The notes: a model not told the origin generated them from the letters alone. A stretch of 64,000 bases of DNA from Saccharomycopsis fibuligera x Saccharomycopsis cf. fibuligera (GCA_001936135.1 CP012822.1:868001-932000), one strand, 5' to 3'; shown: positions 42,497 to 55,460, counted from the stretch's first letter. A program made the numbers and translations.

Positions 42497-42812
42497 ATGC
42501 ATGCAAAAGATTGGTTTGCGGTTGTTCTTGCAATCATTTTTCCACCATTACCTGTTTTCATGAAGAGAGGATTCAGTGCTGATTGTAAGTATTGGAAAAT
42601 TTTGCCAATCAAAAGCATTATTAGATTTACTGACTTTGTTTTATTCTTTAGTACTCATCAATGTCTTGCTTAGTGTTCTTGGATTTGTTCCCGGATTGCT
42701 ACATGCGTTCTATATCATCAGTGTCTATCCATTTGAAGAAGGCAATGCTTATCCGATTGCTGACCGTATAACGTACCCTGGTCTGCAGCCACCAGGATAT
42801 GGATCCATTTAA
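42497..42812 (+). CDS. SNA2: Small two-span membrane protein Sna2 (Pmp3/UPF0057 family), spliced, 82 aa
   Basis: Vacuolar/plasma-membrane proteolipid of the Pmp3 family (family knowledge). Exon 1 is 42497-42584; the intron 42585-42651 (67 bases) has donor GTAAGT, branch-like TTTACTGAC and acceptor TTTAG; exon 2 is 42652-42812. The spliced protein MHAKDWFAVVLAIIFPPLPV (TM1) ... FMKRGFSAD | LLINVLLSVLGFVPGLLHAFYIIS (TM2) follows S. cerevisiae Sna2 (79 aa, starting MHARDWF) almost residue for residue, with the junction falling inside the first Leu codon of LLIN. The tail YPFEEGNAYPIADRITYPG keeps the tyrosine-containing end typical of Sna2. Neither exon alone gives a meaningful protein, which confirms the intron. 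Confidence 0.93.
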
Positions 42813-43570
42813 AAAAGCATTGAAATCTTTGCGGTTCCACAAAACTTGCTTTTTGTTGTAATTGTACATGTGCCGATTGCGTTTGTAATTACAAGGTAAA
42901 TTACAAGGTAAATTATAGCATTATGGTTACTTTTATTAGAGGTTGCGGAATCAGGGCGTGGAAAGAGTTATTGAGGTTCAAGCTTTTTTCTTTTTTTTTC
43001 TATACTTACAATTTCTTTTATAACCAAAGTGCAAGAATACATACGCTATGTTTGTTTATTATCTGAGCGCAGTATATGTAACACAGTTGATCTCAATATG
43101 ATGGCAGCATCAGTGCTGGTAGTCAACTCTTAGAGTCTAGAATAAAGGCATCTCATCGCCACTCATCGCCAAAGTCTAGAATTAATCTCCGGTCTAAGGC
43201 ATGTGATGTGATGAGGTGCACCGTATGCTGGCGCACCTTTTGGCACCCTCGAAGCACGGTATACATCAAACATCCGAGGGCAAAAATGCCGCAGTTAACT
43301 ATAAGAATAACAATAGTGCTCGTGATGGCCTCCCCCTCACCGGTTCATCTGCAGCTTGTGCGCGTGGGTTGCCTAGCTCATCGAAAAACGTTTTTAAACT
43401 CACCAGCAGAACCAGTACTCGACTACTCTGTTTTTTTTTTTTTTTTTTTTTTTTTCTTTTAAATTTTTGTTACACTCCGCTATCCTTCGTTTTTTCCATT
43501 CATAAAGCTTTCAAACCGCAGTTCTCTTGTTACATAAACGTTACTTCGACTATATTGAGATGATACAAAA
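42813..43570. other. Intergenic region upstream of the RVxF protein gene
   Basis: Contains a duplicated ATTACAAGGTAA (about 42890-42915), duplicated GTCTAGAAT elements (43136-43185) and a run of 25 T at 43431-43455. No gene seen. Confidence 0.55.
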
Positions 43571-44551
43571 ATGAGTGTGAAAACTGTTTCGCTTTCTCAT
43601 CGAAACTCCATCAGTACATTTGACAAGAGCAACAAACACAATAGTAATGACAGCGAGAGCCCGGTGCCCATTTCGAAAGGAGAAGGAGGAGGAAGAAGAA
43701 GAAGAAGCACCAGCTCAAATAACGAGTTTTACAGATCCATTTACGAAGACCGTGATTTGTTGAAAAAATCCAATAGACAAAGAAGGTTGAAGTCCAAGGT
43801 GAAGATAATTCCGGAGAGCAGAAGGGCAAGTTTGTCACAAAAAAGCTCCCCCGTTGCAGAAAACAAGACGGACGCAAATAATGCGGAGAAAGATCGCACT
43901 GGTGTCGGAGAACAGCAGACCGTTATAAACGACAATAAAGTGTCTCAAGATACTACAAGAAAATTAACTAAAGACAACATAGACAAGTCACAACTAGAGC
44001 AAGCAGATAATGAACATGAAAGTAAAAATAAGAGTCGGGACCCAAAAAGATTGAATGCGGACTTTACGTTTAGATACAAGGAAACTAATGTATCTCCACC
44101 AATGTCACCACTAAGCAACCCTGTGCTAAATGAAACATCGACATCAGCTTCTGATAGCGAACTTTTGTATGATGATAATGATGGCGATGATGATGATGAT
44201 GACGACGACGATAGGGATAGTTTATTCTCCCTTGGAAGTGGTAGTTATGGAAGTGAGTACAGTTCTTCAGATACCAGATCAATTTTGAAGAATGGATCAA
44301 CTTCCACAATTCCAGAAGACGACATTATCAACCAGCTAAAGATGGACTTGATGAAGTCCGGCCTCGGCGAGAGCTCCAATAAAGTCTGTAAAAATGATGA
44401 CGATAGTGGAAGCGATAGTTCGAATGGAAAGAAAAATGTTAGATTTAGAAAAATTGTTAAAGTTAATGTAATAGGAGAAAAAGAATCGGAACAGCAGCAG
44501 CATCTTTCTTTGGAAAGTGCTTGGGAAGATTTTGACTTTCTTAAGAACTGA
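43571..44551 (+). CDS. Unknown disordered protein with an RVxF-type motif, 326 aa
   Basis: Not recognised. Almost entirely polar: basic Ser-rich N-terminus (GGRRRRSTSSNNEFYRSIYED), Lys-rich middle, an acidic run DDDDDDDDD at about 208-217, then SILKNGSTSTIPEDDIINQLKMDLMKS. Near the end, KNVRFRKIVKVNV (from residue 288) has the K-x-V-x-F pattern of protein phosphatase 1 docking motifs. The protein ends with an acidic aromatic ESAWEDFDFLKN. A PP1-regulatory role is an inference from this motif alone. No membrane segment. Length and composition suggest a regulatory protein. Confidence 0.72.
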   Translation: MSVKTVSLSHRNSISTFDKSNKHNSNDSESPVPISKGEGGGRRRRSTSSNNEFYRSIYEDRDLLKKSNRQRRLKSKVKIIPESRRASLSQKSSPVAENKTDANNAEKDRTGVGEQQTVINDNKVSQDTTRKLTKDNIDKSQLEQADNEHESKNKSRDPKRLNADFTFRYKETNVSPPMSPLSNPVLNETSTSASDSELLYDDNDGDDDDDDDDDRDSLFSLGSGSYGSEYSSSDTRSILKNGSTSTIPEDDIINQLKMDLMKSGLGESSNKVCKNDDDSGSDSSNGKKNVRFRKIVKVNVIGEKESEQQQHLSLESAWEDFDFLKN

Positions 44552-45842
44552 GCTGAAGAATTGGCTTTAGTGCTTATTTACAAAAGTTTATAAAAAGTTG
44601 TTTTATTTTATTATATTTTTATTTATTATATTTTTATATTTTTATTTTTTATATTTTTTATGTTTTTTTTTTATTTTCTTTTTATTTTCAAGATTTCAGG
44701 TTGGATATGGATGTTTTTATTCTACTTTTTATTTTTGTTACAGCAAGGTGATTGTTTTGGGTTTTTGGCGCGTTCCTCTTTTCTTCCCCTCTCTTTTAAT
44801 TTGCTACATCATATAGGAGTTTTGGTCTTTTTTATCCTGGGGGTTTCGACACTTTTTTCCATATGACTTCGGTTTTTTTAAGTATTTATTCGTGTTTGGG
44901 CAGTTGTTGGGAAGGTTGTGTCAAATTCAAACCTATAAAAGTCTATTCAAGACCTTAAAAATATGAAATTTTACACATATTTTTTGGAGCATTTGTTATG
45001 CGCGAGTTTTGCCAATGTTAAAAAATTGGGCGCCCCAGCATATGTAAGGAATGTAAGACTTCCTGCAACACACACTGCGTTGATTGATATAAGATGGCTT
45101 TGTAGCTTTACAATGTTCCAAGAACGTAGTTTTGGAGCTAATACCAGGCCACCGAAATGAAATTCAAAATTACGTAAAATGTAATAATAAGCAAAACGCG
45201 TTGAACGTAAACTAATGGTGGTGTCATCCCGAAGAGCGAGCTCACCAAGGGTCGGTTATGCACCCTTTTCCAGTCTGTGGTGAGTAGCGCAAGCTATTGT
45301 ATTCTTTGTAATAGCTTCTATAATGCTTTTCGTTAGAACTGTTTCGCCTACAAAATATCCAATTTTATCTTCACCCAGGCATATGCAGTGATACAAAAGA
45401 AAAAAAAATACAACCTTTATACTACATGTACAGCGGCAAGCTTTCATCAAGAAAATAGAGGTTAATTCATCCCATCCTTCAATTCCAATTTACATGCAAT
45501 TCGTCTCAGTTATACAATAGCAACAGTTTACAGGTGAAAACTAACTGCAATTGAATGAACAGAATTTCACTGGTCGTTAGAGACTATTTGTTGACTATGG
45601 TTACAACAATAGCTGTGGCCCAGCTGTAGATTACATCTGAATTTAGAGTTTTTGCAACGCTGCTACGGAAAACTGTTACCGGACCAAGTTCTATCATTTT
45701 GGAGAAGGCTGTTAAAATTTCCTCTCAAAGTTTGCGCTCGACAAGTGCACTTAGCAACCAAAGGCAAAAAAAAAAGGACAGAATATATGAAAGAAACGCC
45801 TCTGCCTCATTACAATAAAGGTTGACGGGACAGCTTGGCAAG

Positions 45843-45872
45843 ACTGCGAGACTGCGAGACTGCGAGACTGCC
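45843..45872. repeat. ACTGCGAG tandem repeat (3.7 units)
   Basis: Three exact octamers and a partial fourth. Confidence 0.9.
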
Positions 45873-46316
45873 AGCAGCAGAACGCTCGCACAATTACTCA
45901 TTCGGCACTCTCAGTATTCTAGAAGCCTTCATTTTATGCTGCGAGAAGTAGAGAAAAAAATAAAGCTAAAAGTAAAAAAAAGACTGGAAACGGTGATGGG
46001 AATTCCTAATAGCTGGATCGGGAAGGACCTAGAAAAACTCCAGAAAAGAGCCAAAATCCAAAAAAGAAACAACAGACAGCGTTACGCAGATGATTGCGTC
46101 ACTGCACTGCTGCACCAACTTAAAGAACAGCCCTTTGGGTTTTGAACTTCAAGGCTCCAGCAGCTTCAGCAGGGCATTTGCAAGCTGATGAGACAAACAA
46201 CTATTTTTTACTTTGTTTTATTTACTTTTATTTTTATTTTTAATTTTTGAGTTTCAGGTACCGTACGGTAAGCGCAGGTATGTTGCCCTGTTCAGTAGTC
46301 ATAAAATTAAGCACTG

Positions 46317-46317
<1 letters not shown>

Positions 46318-46353
<36 letters not shown>
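46318..46353. repeat. (CAA)12 microsatellite outside coding sequence
   Basis: Twelve perfect CAA units in the intergenic region. Confidence 0.9.
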
Positions 46354-46900
46354 AAACAAACCATGCTTCTTCTTTCTTGCTTCCAGGGCTTCGAAATCGC
46401 TCAGCCAACCTAAACGAGCTGCTAAAAAGCCAGCAACTACGACTATAGTGCTACTGCTACAGCAGCACGCTAGCCACATTTTTAACTTACATTTGCTGCC
46501 GCATTAATAGATTAATGTACACGGGACAGGCTCCAGAAGAATAGGCCACACAGCACAGCAGGGCCTAGCTGTGGCAACAGCGAAGTTACTTTCTCTTTCT
46601 CTCTGCACAACAATAGCGATTGTTAGAAGATTGGTGCTGTTATATAGCAATACGAAGTGTCGTGCGTTGACGGTAAGCTCCTTTAGACGTGCAGCTTGCA
46701 ATATCTATTTGAACCGCTGGCAGTATCCGTTGTCCCTTCCCAGGCTTAGTCAACTGGCAACAGCCATGTTTTTCAGTTGGTTTTGATCACGCTGTCCTGC
46801 TGAAAAATCCAGTCTCCACTAGCGGTGCTTTTGCGTTCCGTAGGCTTGTGATAATGTACTTTACGCCATTGCTACTTTAGTTCTGCGTGTCCGCCGGCGG

Positions 46901-46935
<35 letters not shown>

Positions 46936-47351
46936 CTTTTCTTTTTTTTCTTGGAAACTCGTTCAGCTGGTGCTGGAACCACTTTCCGCCAAAGGAGGCT
47001 GATAAAGTAAAACCATGTCACCTGTTCTTGGTTTTCATCCCGAATCTCCTTGCCAGCGAGCTCATAGATCTAGATAACGGTCCCATTTGAAATAAACTCC
47101 TGGGTACGCAAATTGCCGTACACTACTACTACTCTGGTCTCCCCGTGGGTTTGTGTCCCAAATTCAGCATTTAGCCTGCAGAAGTGCCAAGCCCTTGTGC
47201 ACGCACCAATTAAGGAACATGCAATGCGTGTGTTTTTGGGTTGGCTCCACTACTAAAAATACTCAAAAGTACTCCAAATTAGTGAAAAATGCTCAGAAAT
47301 TTTGCACGCCACTTTGCGCGTCGCCAGTGGCAACACGCTGGCAACCGCAGT

Positions 47352-47390
47352 GCTAACAGGGCTAACAGGGCTAACAGTGCTAACAGTGCT
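47352..47390. repeat. GCTAACAGG/T nonamer tandem repeat (4 units)
   Basis: Two GCTAACAGG units followed by two GCTAACAGT units. Confidence 0.9.
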
Positions 47391-48571
47391 GGATAACCAA
47401 TGCGGTATACGTCCTGCCTCACGTAGCGCTTGAAGAACCAAACGACGCTTGCAAGCCATACACATATTTCTCCAAGAGATTTCCTCTACAGAAGAGTGTT
47501 CATTGGAACATTGCAAACTATAACGCTCGTTTATACAGTGCTGTGCTGGTGCTAAGGCTAATTAATCAATGCATATATTATTTAGGCACTGCGGCCACAA
47601 AAGGACACACACATCCCGTATCCGAACGAAATGCTAGACGTTACTAATGTACAAACTTAAGGTCCTATCAGTAACCGGTTGCTCTAGCAAGAAGCGCAAT
47701 ATATTATATCCGTCCTCCTTGACTGTGATATATTACCTCCCACTTCTGTACGATGAGGAGAGCCTTGCTGCTCGATTGTAATGATTGTGATAGTGGTGAT
47801 ACTTTTACAGTTGATAATCGTAACAGGGCGCAGAGCTCCTTCTGCTACGCCTTCCTCTAACTTCTGGTTGCTAGCCCTGTATTCTGATACCTGATTAGGA
47901 ACGCAGTTATAATCCTCGATGCATGTGGTATGCGTTTTTCCGAGTTGTTTCCACTGTGCTAAGTAGTAACAGGATGCAGAACAGCTGCAAATAGCATGAG
48001 CAGCATGCGCCCACTTACCCAAAATGAGAGAAAAACAATACCCAAGACCGTCCCGTTCCGTTCCAAGCTCATGCAATTCATGGGAATTGCAAGCTGTGTG
48101 CATGCGGTGCGCTGCAGCGCATCATCCACTTTTCTGATTGTTTTGCAGGAAAAGAAAGAAAGAAATTTCCTAAGAAGAATTTAAAAAAAAGTGAGGCAAA
48201 GAAAAAAAGAGAGAGAGAGAGAGAGCGGGAGAGAGAGTGGGAGAGAGAGAGGGCGTGTGTGTCTGTGCGAGTGAGACTACGCCAGGGTGAGATTGAAGAG
48301 TGCGAGTGCGAGTCAGCCTGGAAGCTTCAAGGAAAAAACAATCCAAAAAAGCTTTCTCAATTTTCCTCTCTCTCTTTACTCCCCATCGCATTCATAGCAT
48401 CTTGGTCGATTTTGCCTTTCGCAGCTTATCATCCATCCATTCATTCATTCACTATAAACCGTCAGGTTCATCTTTCTTTTGGGAAGGTTTTATCTTTGAT
48501 GGCTTTTGGAAAATAGATAGTTCAGAGATTCCTTTGGCTATTTGTTGGTTCATAGTTGCAGTTGCAGGATT

Positions 48572-48620
48572 GCTACAAGCTACAAGCTACAAGCTACAAG
48601 CTACAGGCCACAAGCTACAA
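48572..48620. repeat. GCTACAA heptamer tandem repeat (7 units)
   Basis: Seven copies, five of them exact, about 590 bases upstream of the ATG at 49209. Confidence 0.92.
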
Positions 48621-49208
48621 GCTAACCGTTCGCTCATTACCAAGAAGGCTGAAGCAGTCATTTGATTGTAGACCGCCAGTTCAACGAGCGATATCAGTCA
48701 ATCGGTTAATCGATTTACAAAGCTCCAAACTACCTCTGAGCATTCAGCCCAAGTGAATATACTAGAGAACACGTCCAAAGTTATCTCTTCGCCGGTTCCA
48801 CATTGTTGTTTAATATAGACTTGTCACTTTGCTGACTTTTCAGCGTCCATTCGTTATATCCATCAGCTGCAGCATTTTGTTACCATTTCGGTTTTTCCAT
48901 TACACCTGCCATTTCAGTTGTTCGCTGCACTGCGCCATCCTATATCAACCTAACTTTTGAAGCCGAGTCTCGGAACCAGTAGAAGAAAGGGAGCAAGAAT
49001 ACCAGCAGCATCGTCACCACAAAAAGCTACCGTTTAACAAGCATAACGAATTTCATTATTTCATCAAAAGCACACAGTACTGTCCTCATATTATTGACTT
49101 GAAAATCTTATTCGTTTCAATCATACTCGTGAAATCCTAAAACTTTAATCGGCTTTATAGACACACCATACACACATACATATACACATACAACCTCATT
49201 ATAAAAAA

Positions 49209-49664
49209 ATGTCTGCAGTAACAACCGCGTCAAATGCTACGGTTTCTACAACATCAGCACCAGCATCAACAACGATACCTCAAAATTCAGCAAGTTCTCT
49301 CGCCCCACCAAGTCAGCCAAAAAGACGCGGTCATGCTCATAGAAGAAGTGCAGCAATATCTGGAGATTTTGACTCTATGGGCATTTCATTCTTTGGTTCC
49401 AGTAATGGATCTTCCAACACCAACACTACCAACACCAACAATCCACTGTTAGCCAGTCCTACGAAGTCGTTATCGTCTTTCAAATTTGGCGGGCCTGGAC
49501 AGCTGGCTAGTGTGATCGGAAATGGTACGGGAGACCTTAGCAATAAGGAAAATGAATACGTACCGATCAATAATGTTGCCGCTATGGTACCGAATAAAGA
49601 TTTCTCTTTTCCAAACATCAACACGATGCCTGCTAGTGCAGATGATAAGAAGAGTGCTAGTAGC

Positions 49665-49696
<32 letters not shown>

Positions 49697-52600
49697 CTAC
49701 TACTACAATAATAATAATAACACAGTTAATGATAAAAAGAGTGATATGAGCCTAAGTACGAAATATTCAGTAGACTCATTGCTCCACGAAGTCTCGTCTA
49801 CTGAAACTACGCCTGAAAATAACTCCAATAGTGCCAGGAGCAGCGACAGTCACACCACCATCACTAATAATATCAATAATAGCAGTAACAATGCGCACGC
49901 AGATGGAGTAGCGGCCGGATTTCAGTCATCGTTATTATCATCATCTTACTCAAGTGCAGCATCGTACAATGCTGATGAATTGAATAGTAAGCTTAATACC
50001 CATTCTTCAAAATATTATTTGGCCGCTGGTGCCGTACTCAATGAGAACTCGGCGGTACCGGAAGCAATGATTGACTTGGATGCTGCTCTAGATTTCAATT
50101 TTGATGATGGCGGGAGTTCGAATTCAAGAACCAGAGGCGGAAAAAAATCTCATCGGAGAACTGAATCTGCTCCTGAATTTGACTATTTTTTCAGTTCGTC
50201 ACCAAGTTTCTCTTTTGGCGGTGCTGGTAGTGGTAGTATTGGCAATAGCTCAAATTCAAATAACAAGCTAACAATAAGTACCTCTGGGAGTAGTGGGTTG
50301 GGATTGTATAACAACAATTCGGGGAACAGAAAAAGTTTCTATTCTCAGTTGTCACCAACTACTGATGATGCCATTGTAGAAGAGGAAGAAGAAGAAGCAA
50401 GGGAAGAATTTGAAACGGTGGATAATGTACTTAGTAAAAAGCCGTCTATTTACAGCAACGAATTTTCAGCGTCTTCATCTAGTCTCACAAAGGAATCAAC
50501 AAGTTTGCACTCGGAGACCTCAACTGCCAACAGTGCTGATGAATTGAGAAAAACAGGCGCCCTTAGCCCCAAATTCGGTAGCATTTTGCAACCGCCAGCC
50601 CCTATTGGAACTAGAAGAGGAAGAACAGCCGCCAGATACCAGAATTATTACGATAATTCGAAATTGATTATTGATGCGTTACGATCCACTGAAAGTTTAA
50701 CAATGATGACGAAAAATGATCATAAAGATACAAGTTCAACAAACAGTAGCATCAATAATAATAACACCACTAGTGTCAACCATAAAGTTTCATTACCAAT
50801 ATTATCTCAAAATGCGTTGAATCCATCAAAAAGTATAGGGAATAATATCAATAGCAGCAGTAATATCAACAATCACAACAATAATAATAGCAATAGTGGC
50901 AGAAATCTCAAACAATCCAAATCATTATCACCAACTAGGTTCAATTTCGAACCAATTGTGTATGATGTGGCTGAAAAACCGCTTGAATTGTTGAAAACTT
51001 ACCAACAGGAACAGCAGGAGAGAAGCAATAATGCTAAAGATGATGACAAGAATGAAAATAAAACGGCTACTGTTAACTCCCCCACCACCACCACCATCCA
51101 TAATAGTGAATATACTCCAGCAGTCAATAACAACAAGTTTAATACCAATGATGATGATTTTTTCAGTGATGATGTGAAGTCAAACATCTCAATGGCCGCT
51201 GATACTTCGATGAGTTCCATTGGTGGTTCGTCCTTTGAAGAGTCGCAGCTTGGCCAGCTTGTTAGCGGAGAAAATGATCCATCATCATCATCACTTCCAT
51301 CTCAACATAATAAGTTTAAATCAGAAACTGGCATTGATACCGATGTTGAACAAAGATTTGCAGGCGAGTCTCTTGAGCAGAACAATAACAACAATAACGG
51401 CAACAGTAAGACCGCATTGTCATCATCATTAGCTCAAGTTTCCATTGCTAATGACAATATCAATGACAAATCTAGTTTAAATGTCAACGCAAGTAGAAGA
51501 TCAAGTTTTCAACATAGAAAATCGCACAGTATTTCAGTATCTGTATCAGATGACATTTCTAGCAAGATAACCACCAGCAAGAAAAAGTTTTACAAAATTT
51601 TAGGATCATCTGGCAAAAACTTGAATCATCAAATCACCGAAACTGGCAATGGCAACAATCGGCCATCTATTAGATCTGCATCATCATCCACCATTGGTCA
51701 GAAAAAATCAGCAACTTACGCTAAGCAGCAAAACAACTCACATCCTTCTCATCATCATAGAAGAAGATCATCGGTGTTGAATTCATTACAACAGTTTCTC
51801 TTAGCAAATGGACATAAACTGAAGAAAAATGCCATCAACACCGCTGCAAACGATAACGGTGGCACTTCGTCTGATTATGATAATGAGTTTGATTCTTTGA
51901 TTTCAACACCAGCACTCCATAGAATCAAAACTCATTCGAGAAATAATTCAAAAAACAGCAACACGTACTACGCCGCTAATGGCTCATCGTCTGGTGAAAA
52001 TGAAAGCATATCTACCGCCACAGCAAAATATGACGGAAAAAGTGGTAGTGGCATTAGTAATGGTAACAGTTATGGATATAGTAGTAGCAACATTAGCATT
52101 ATGCAAACTCCTAAAATGAAACGGAATTCAAGATTGACTTCACTGTCAATGTCAACGAATTTCCTCGATGAGTCGCAACTTTCCGCTCAAACTATCACTA
52201 ATCATGGATCTCAAGCCGATTTGACTGTGACTCATTCTTCACTCCATAAGAAAAACTCAGCATTTTCATTGCTTTCTAGCCCCAGGGAAAATAATGATTA
52301 TAATGATTATAACTATAATTATAATACTACTACTATTAGTTCTCCATTCGTGTCAAGTTTGGATGTTAATCAGTTACATAATGGTAGTACTAGTGCAGCA
52401 GCAGCAGCGCCATTTCAACCAGCAAATATTTCAGCTTCAGTTAGTGCCGCAGATTTGCTATCTTCATCTAATGATGACCACAGAGTGACACTTTCTTCAT
52501 CATCACCATCAATCACCACTCCGACTACGAATGCAAATGAAAAAGATGTTAGTAATGACAATTATAACAATAGTAATAGTAACATCATTGATGATATTTC

Positions 52601-52982
52601 TGCTACTTATGGTACCAACTATGCTTCAAAAACCGAGGCGAAATCATTATTCAAAATCAACACCAAATCAAGCTTAAGTTTGAGTTTAAATAATATTTTG
52701 AAGACTCCTAAACGTAAAGTGTCGCAACATTTTGCTGGGACCACTGGTGCCGGTAGTGCTAATACTGGTAATTACAGTGGTAGCAGTTTGAATGTCAGTG
52801 GTCGTTATGATTTTGGTGATAATGTTAGTGTGAGATCCAGATCAAGTATATTATTAAGTAAACGCCAAGATGGCAGCGGTAATGGTAGTGGGACTGGTAA
52901 CGGAGGTGCAAGTGGCAATGGGAAAAGATCTAGTAGAATACTTAATTGGATTAAGGGAGATTCCTTAAAAAGTGGCAGGTAG
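49209..52982 (+). CDS. Large low-complexity Ser/Asn-rich protein, 1257 aa, function unknown
   Basis: Not identified. Nearly all of it is Ser/Asn/Thr-rich with polyAsn tracts (for example bases 49664-49700). Short ordered islands stand out: RRGHAHRRSAAISGDFD (39-55), KKSHRRTESAPEFDYFF (about 310-326), TRRGRTAARYQNYYDNSKLIIDALRSTESL (about 470-500), FQHRKSHSISVSVSDD, HRRRSSVLNSLQQFLLANG (about 850) and the C-terminal SSRILNWIKGDSLKSGR. Several are RRxS/RRxT sites of the kind bound by 14-3-3 proteins or phosphorylated by PKA-type kinases, so a signalling scaffold or regulator is plausible (inference). No membrane segment or DNA-binding domain is visible. The start at 49209 follows an A-rich leader. 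The very long upstream region suggests complex regulation. Confidence 0.78.
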
Positions 52983-53287
52983 TAATTGATAACCGTGGTG
53001 AGTATCATCATAATCATTATGTTGCATGTGTTAATGTTTTTGATTTTAGCTTTGCTTTTATTATTTTTTTGTACTTTTTTTTTTCATTTTTTATTTTTTC
53101 ACTTGATTTACATCAGCCCTGTCTATTTTACATTATTATTATTATTATTATTATTATTTTTTTTTTTTTTTTTTTTTTTCGTTATTTGTTATATCTTGCT
53201 ATTGCTGCCGGTTCTGGATAATTGGGATTTAGTTTTCACTTTTTTTTAGTTGTACATTATTCTATTTTTGTTCCCTTCACACTTTAT

Positions 53288-53332
<45 letters not shown>

Positions 53333-54974
53333 TTTAAAGCTGCTAATCTACATCATCATGAACTTTTGTTTGCCATTTAAATTTGAATTTGAGCTTGTAA
53401 TTATAATTATTATAATTCAATCATTTGATTTTTCTTACTGTGGTTTTTCTCTCAGTCTAATTCTTTTTGTTTTTAAAAAAAAAGTTTTGATTTTTTTTGA
53501 TGAGATTGAATTTTATTTTTTATTTTATTTTCTAATCAAGATAACTTTACAAGTTTGCTGTTTCCAAAATTGACAGCTATCCCTTCAAAGAAATATATAA
53601 GCGTTGGAAAAGGTGCAAATCAGATATTTTCTGTAAAAATTGAGATATTTTCTAAACAGAGAGTAGTTGCATCACAAATTGCACAAACATATGAACATAA
53701 ACAACAAGAAATGTTTGCTGTCTAAACATCTGAACATTTTGATATCCCACGAATTGTTTCATCCATTTGCGTTTTCATTGAGGTTTTTTTGGGCTTTTCT
53801 GTTTTTGTATTTTCTTGTTTTGTTTGTGTTTCTCTATCACTTTCGCACCAGCCAATATTTCGGAAAAAGAGCTATCTCTATAATCAACTCATATCTAGAA
53901 AAATTGAATCATTTCAAGAGTAGCTTCAATCATTTTTGATTTGAAGTCTCATGGGTTAAGTAGTAATACGTCAAATAATAAATTATAGATAATGTCGTGT
54001 GTTCTTACCAATCTTACATTATTTTTTATTTTTATTATTTAAGCACTCCTTCAAAAGACAGTCCGCTTCATTTTTTGATGAAATATCTTACAGGAGATTA
54101 GAAAGTTAGTTATAAGTAAGCTTCACGTCGAGTTTATACATATTTCAAAGCATTGTTTGGATTTCACAAATATTTAGCGAGACGTGAAATTTTTCTATCT
54201 ATATTTACGTTAATACAATATATACTCACATTTGTATAACAAAACGTTCGTGTTGCATTTTTGTTGAAGAATAAATTATAAATTAATAATTTAAAGTTCT
54301 ATTACAGCGTCACGCTTAAACTACACATCACCAAAACTACAAATTGTGGAAAGCTGAGTCTCTTGTGAAAATTACACTAGTTGAGCTGCTTTCCTTTGCT
54401 TTACATTCCAGGCTTTAGAAATCTGGTATCGCAATTCTAAATACAAAAAACACGCTGAAAAATAGCGGTACAAAGGCACTTTATTGCATAATGAATGAAA
54501 ATATGGCGTTTTGCTTGTTATGCTTGCCAGACAAAGGTATGACAGCTACTTCTAGATTACCAATCATTGAAAATCAAAAACTGCCATTGCAGTTTACTTC
54601 GGTCCTTTGAATGTACAGTTGAACATGTGGAAATATCCTGGATTTTTATGCAGAGTGAATTTTTTCCATAACTCTGGTAATGCGAGTCTGTCTAGCTTTC
54701 CTTGGAAAAACCATCAACACCAAGTGTACCAGCAATACAAAAAACTGGTTAAAAAGAAAACAAAAAAAAGACTAGTTCATGAATCATGTATTTAAATATC
54801 AATATAATCCACAATGACAAGAAAGTTGAAGGCAGGCAATTAGTTATAAAGACATAATGTGAGGATGGGAAGAAACGATATATTAAACAAGATGGTTTTT
54901 TAGTTCAAGGAGATCTGATGATGTGAATGTTGAATAAATGAAATAATAGGGAAAGGTTATTGTTGTGATGTAAT
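52983..54974. other. Convergent 3' region, T-rich, 2 kb
   Basis: Between the low-complexity gene and QCR7. Contains (ATT)7-type repeats near 53138, T-runs including 38 T at 53293-53330, and AT-rich sequence. Short frames are Phe/Leu artefacts of T-runs. No RNA gene recognised. Confidence 0.55.
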
Positions 54975-55460
54975 TTATTTCTTGGTAATGACCAAGTTGT
55001 CCAATTCTTTCTTTTCAAAAGCTTCTTTTTCAGCTTCCAAAATGTAAGGCAACAAGTATGGGACGTCTTCTTCTGGTTTTATTTGCTTGTCTTTTGGCAA
55101 CAAGTGGTGCGACAAGGAAGATTGATGAGCAGTCAAGATTCTGAAGTTTCTAGCGTAAGACTCTTGAGCTGGCAATCTAGAGATAGCTTTTTGCATAACA
55201 TCGCTTTCTTCGGAAATCAAGTCATCGAATCTAAATGAGTCAGTAATCTGTTCCAAGCGTCCACAATCGCCTTGTTATTTTCTTTTCTTTCCTATTTTAT
55301 CACCTTTTGAATATAGGCAACTGTATACATACCTCAATCCCATCTTTCTGTAGCCGGAGAAGTCACAGAAGGTTTGAGCAACCGGGACAAAGATCTTGGA
55401 CAAGGTTGGGGATCTCAAGATGATATCGCCCAACTTAACAACAGAAGTCAAAGAAGCCAT
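54975..55460 (-). CDS. QCR7: Cytochrome bc1 complex subunit 7, spliced, 127 aa
   Basis: Small subunit of respiratory complex III in the mitochondrial inner membrane, bound to cytochrome b on the matrix side (family knowledge). Exon 1 is 55333-55460, the intron 55231-55332 (102 bases; donor GTATGT, branch-like TTACTGAC, acceptor TTTAG), exon 2 54975-55230. The junction rebuilds [15 protein letters not shown], matching the YKKLGLKFDDLIAEE of S. cerevisiae Qcr7. Family blocks [26 protein letters not shown] and [14 protein letters not shown] are all present, and the length equals S. cerevisiae Qcr7 (127 aa). Each exon alone gives a truncated frame ending in intron sequence. Divergent from CAB1. 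Confidence 0.96.

Larger units (their letters stand above)
44552..49208. other. Very long gene-free region (4.7 kb) with several tandem repeats
   Basis: Largest gap in the window. It holds T-rich 3' flank, a 65-codon frame at 44963-45160 and a 107-codon frame at 45822-46145 that are not convincing, tandem repeats (separate entries), a run of 30 T at 46906-46935, a GA-rich tract at about 48198-48252 and a pyrimidine/ACA-rich leader just before the next ATG. Probably the extended promoter and 5' leader of the gene at 49209, a layout seen at strongly regulated yeast genes (inference). Confidence 0.5.

Noticed and set aside
44963-45160. 65-codon frame following a TATAAAAG-like sequence
   Set aside because: The TATA is only about 30 bases from the ATG, too close for yeast, and the product has no recognisable feature.
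45822-46145. 107-codon frame containing YADD, the reverse-transcriptase active-site tetrapeptide
   Set aside because: No other reverse-transcriptase motif is nearby, its start is inside a tandem repeat, and it is far too short. The tetrapeptide is most likely chance.
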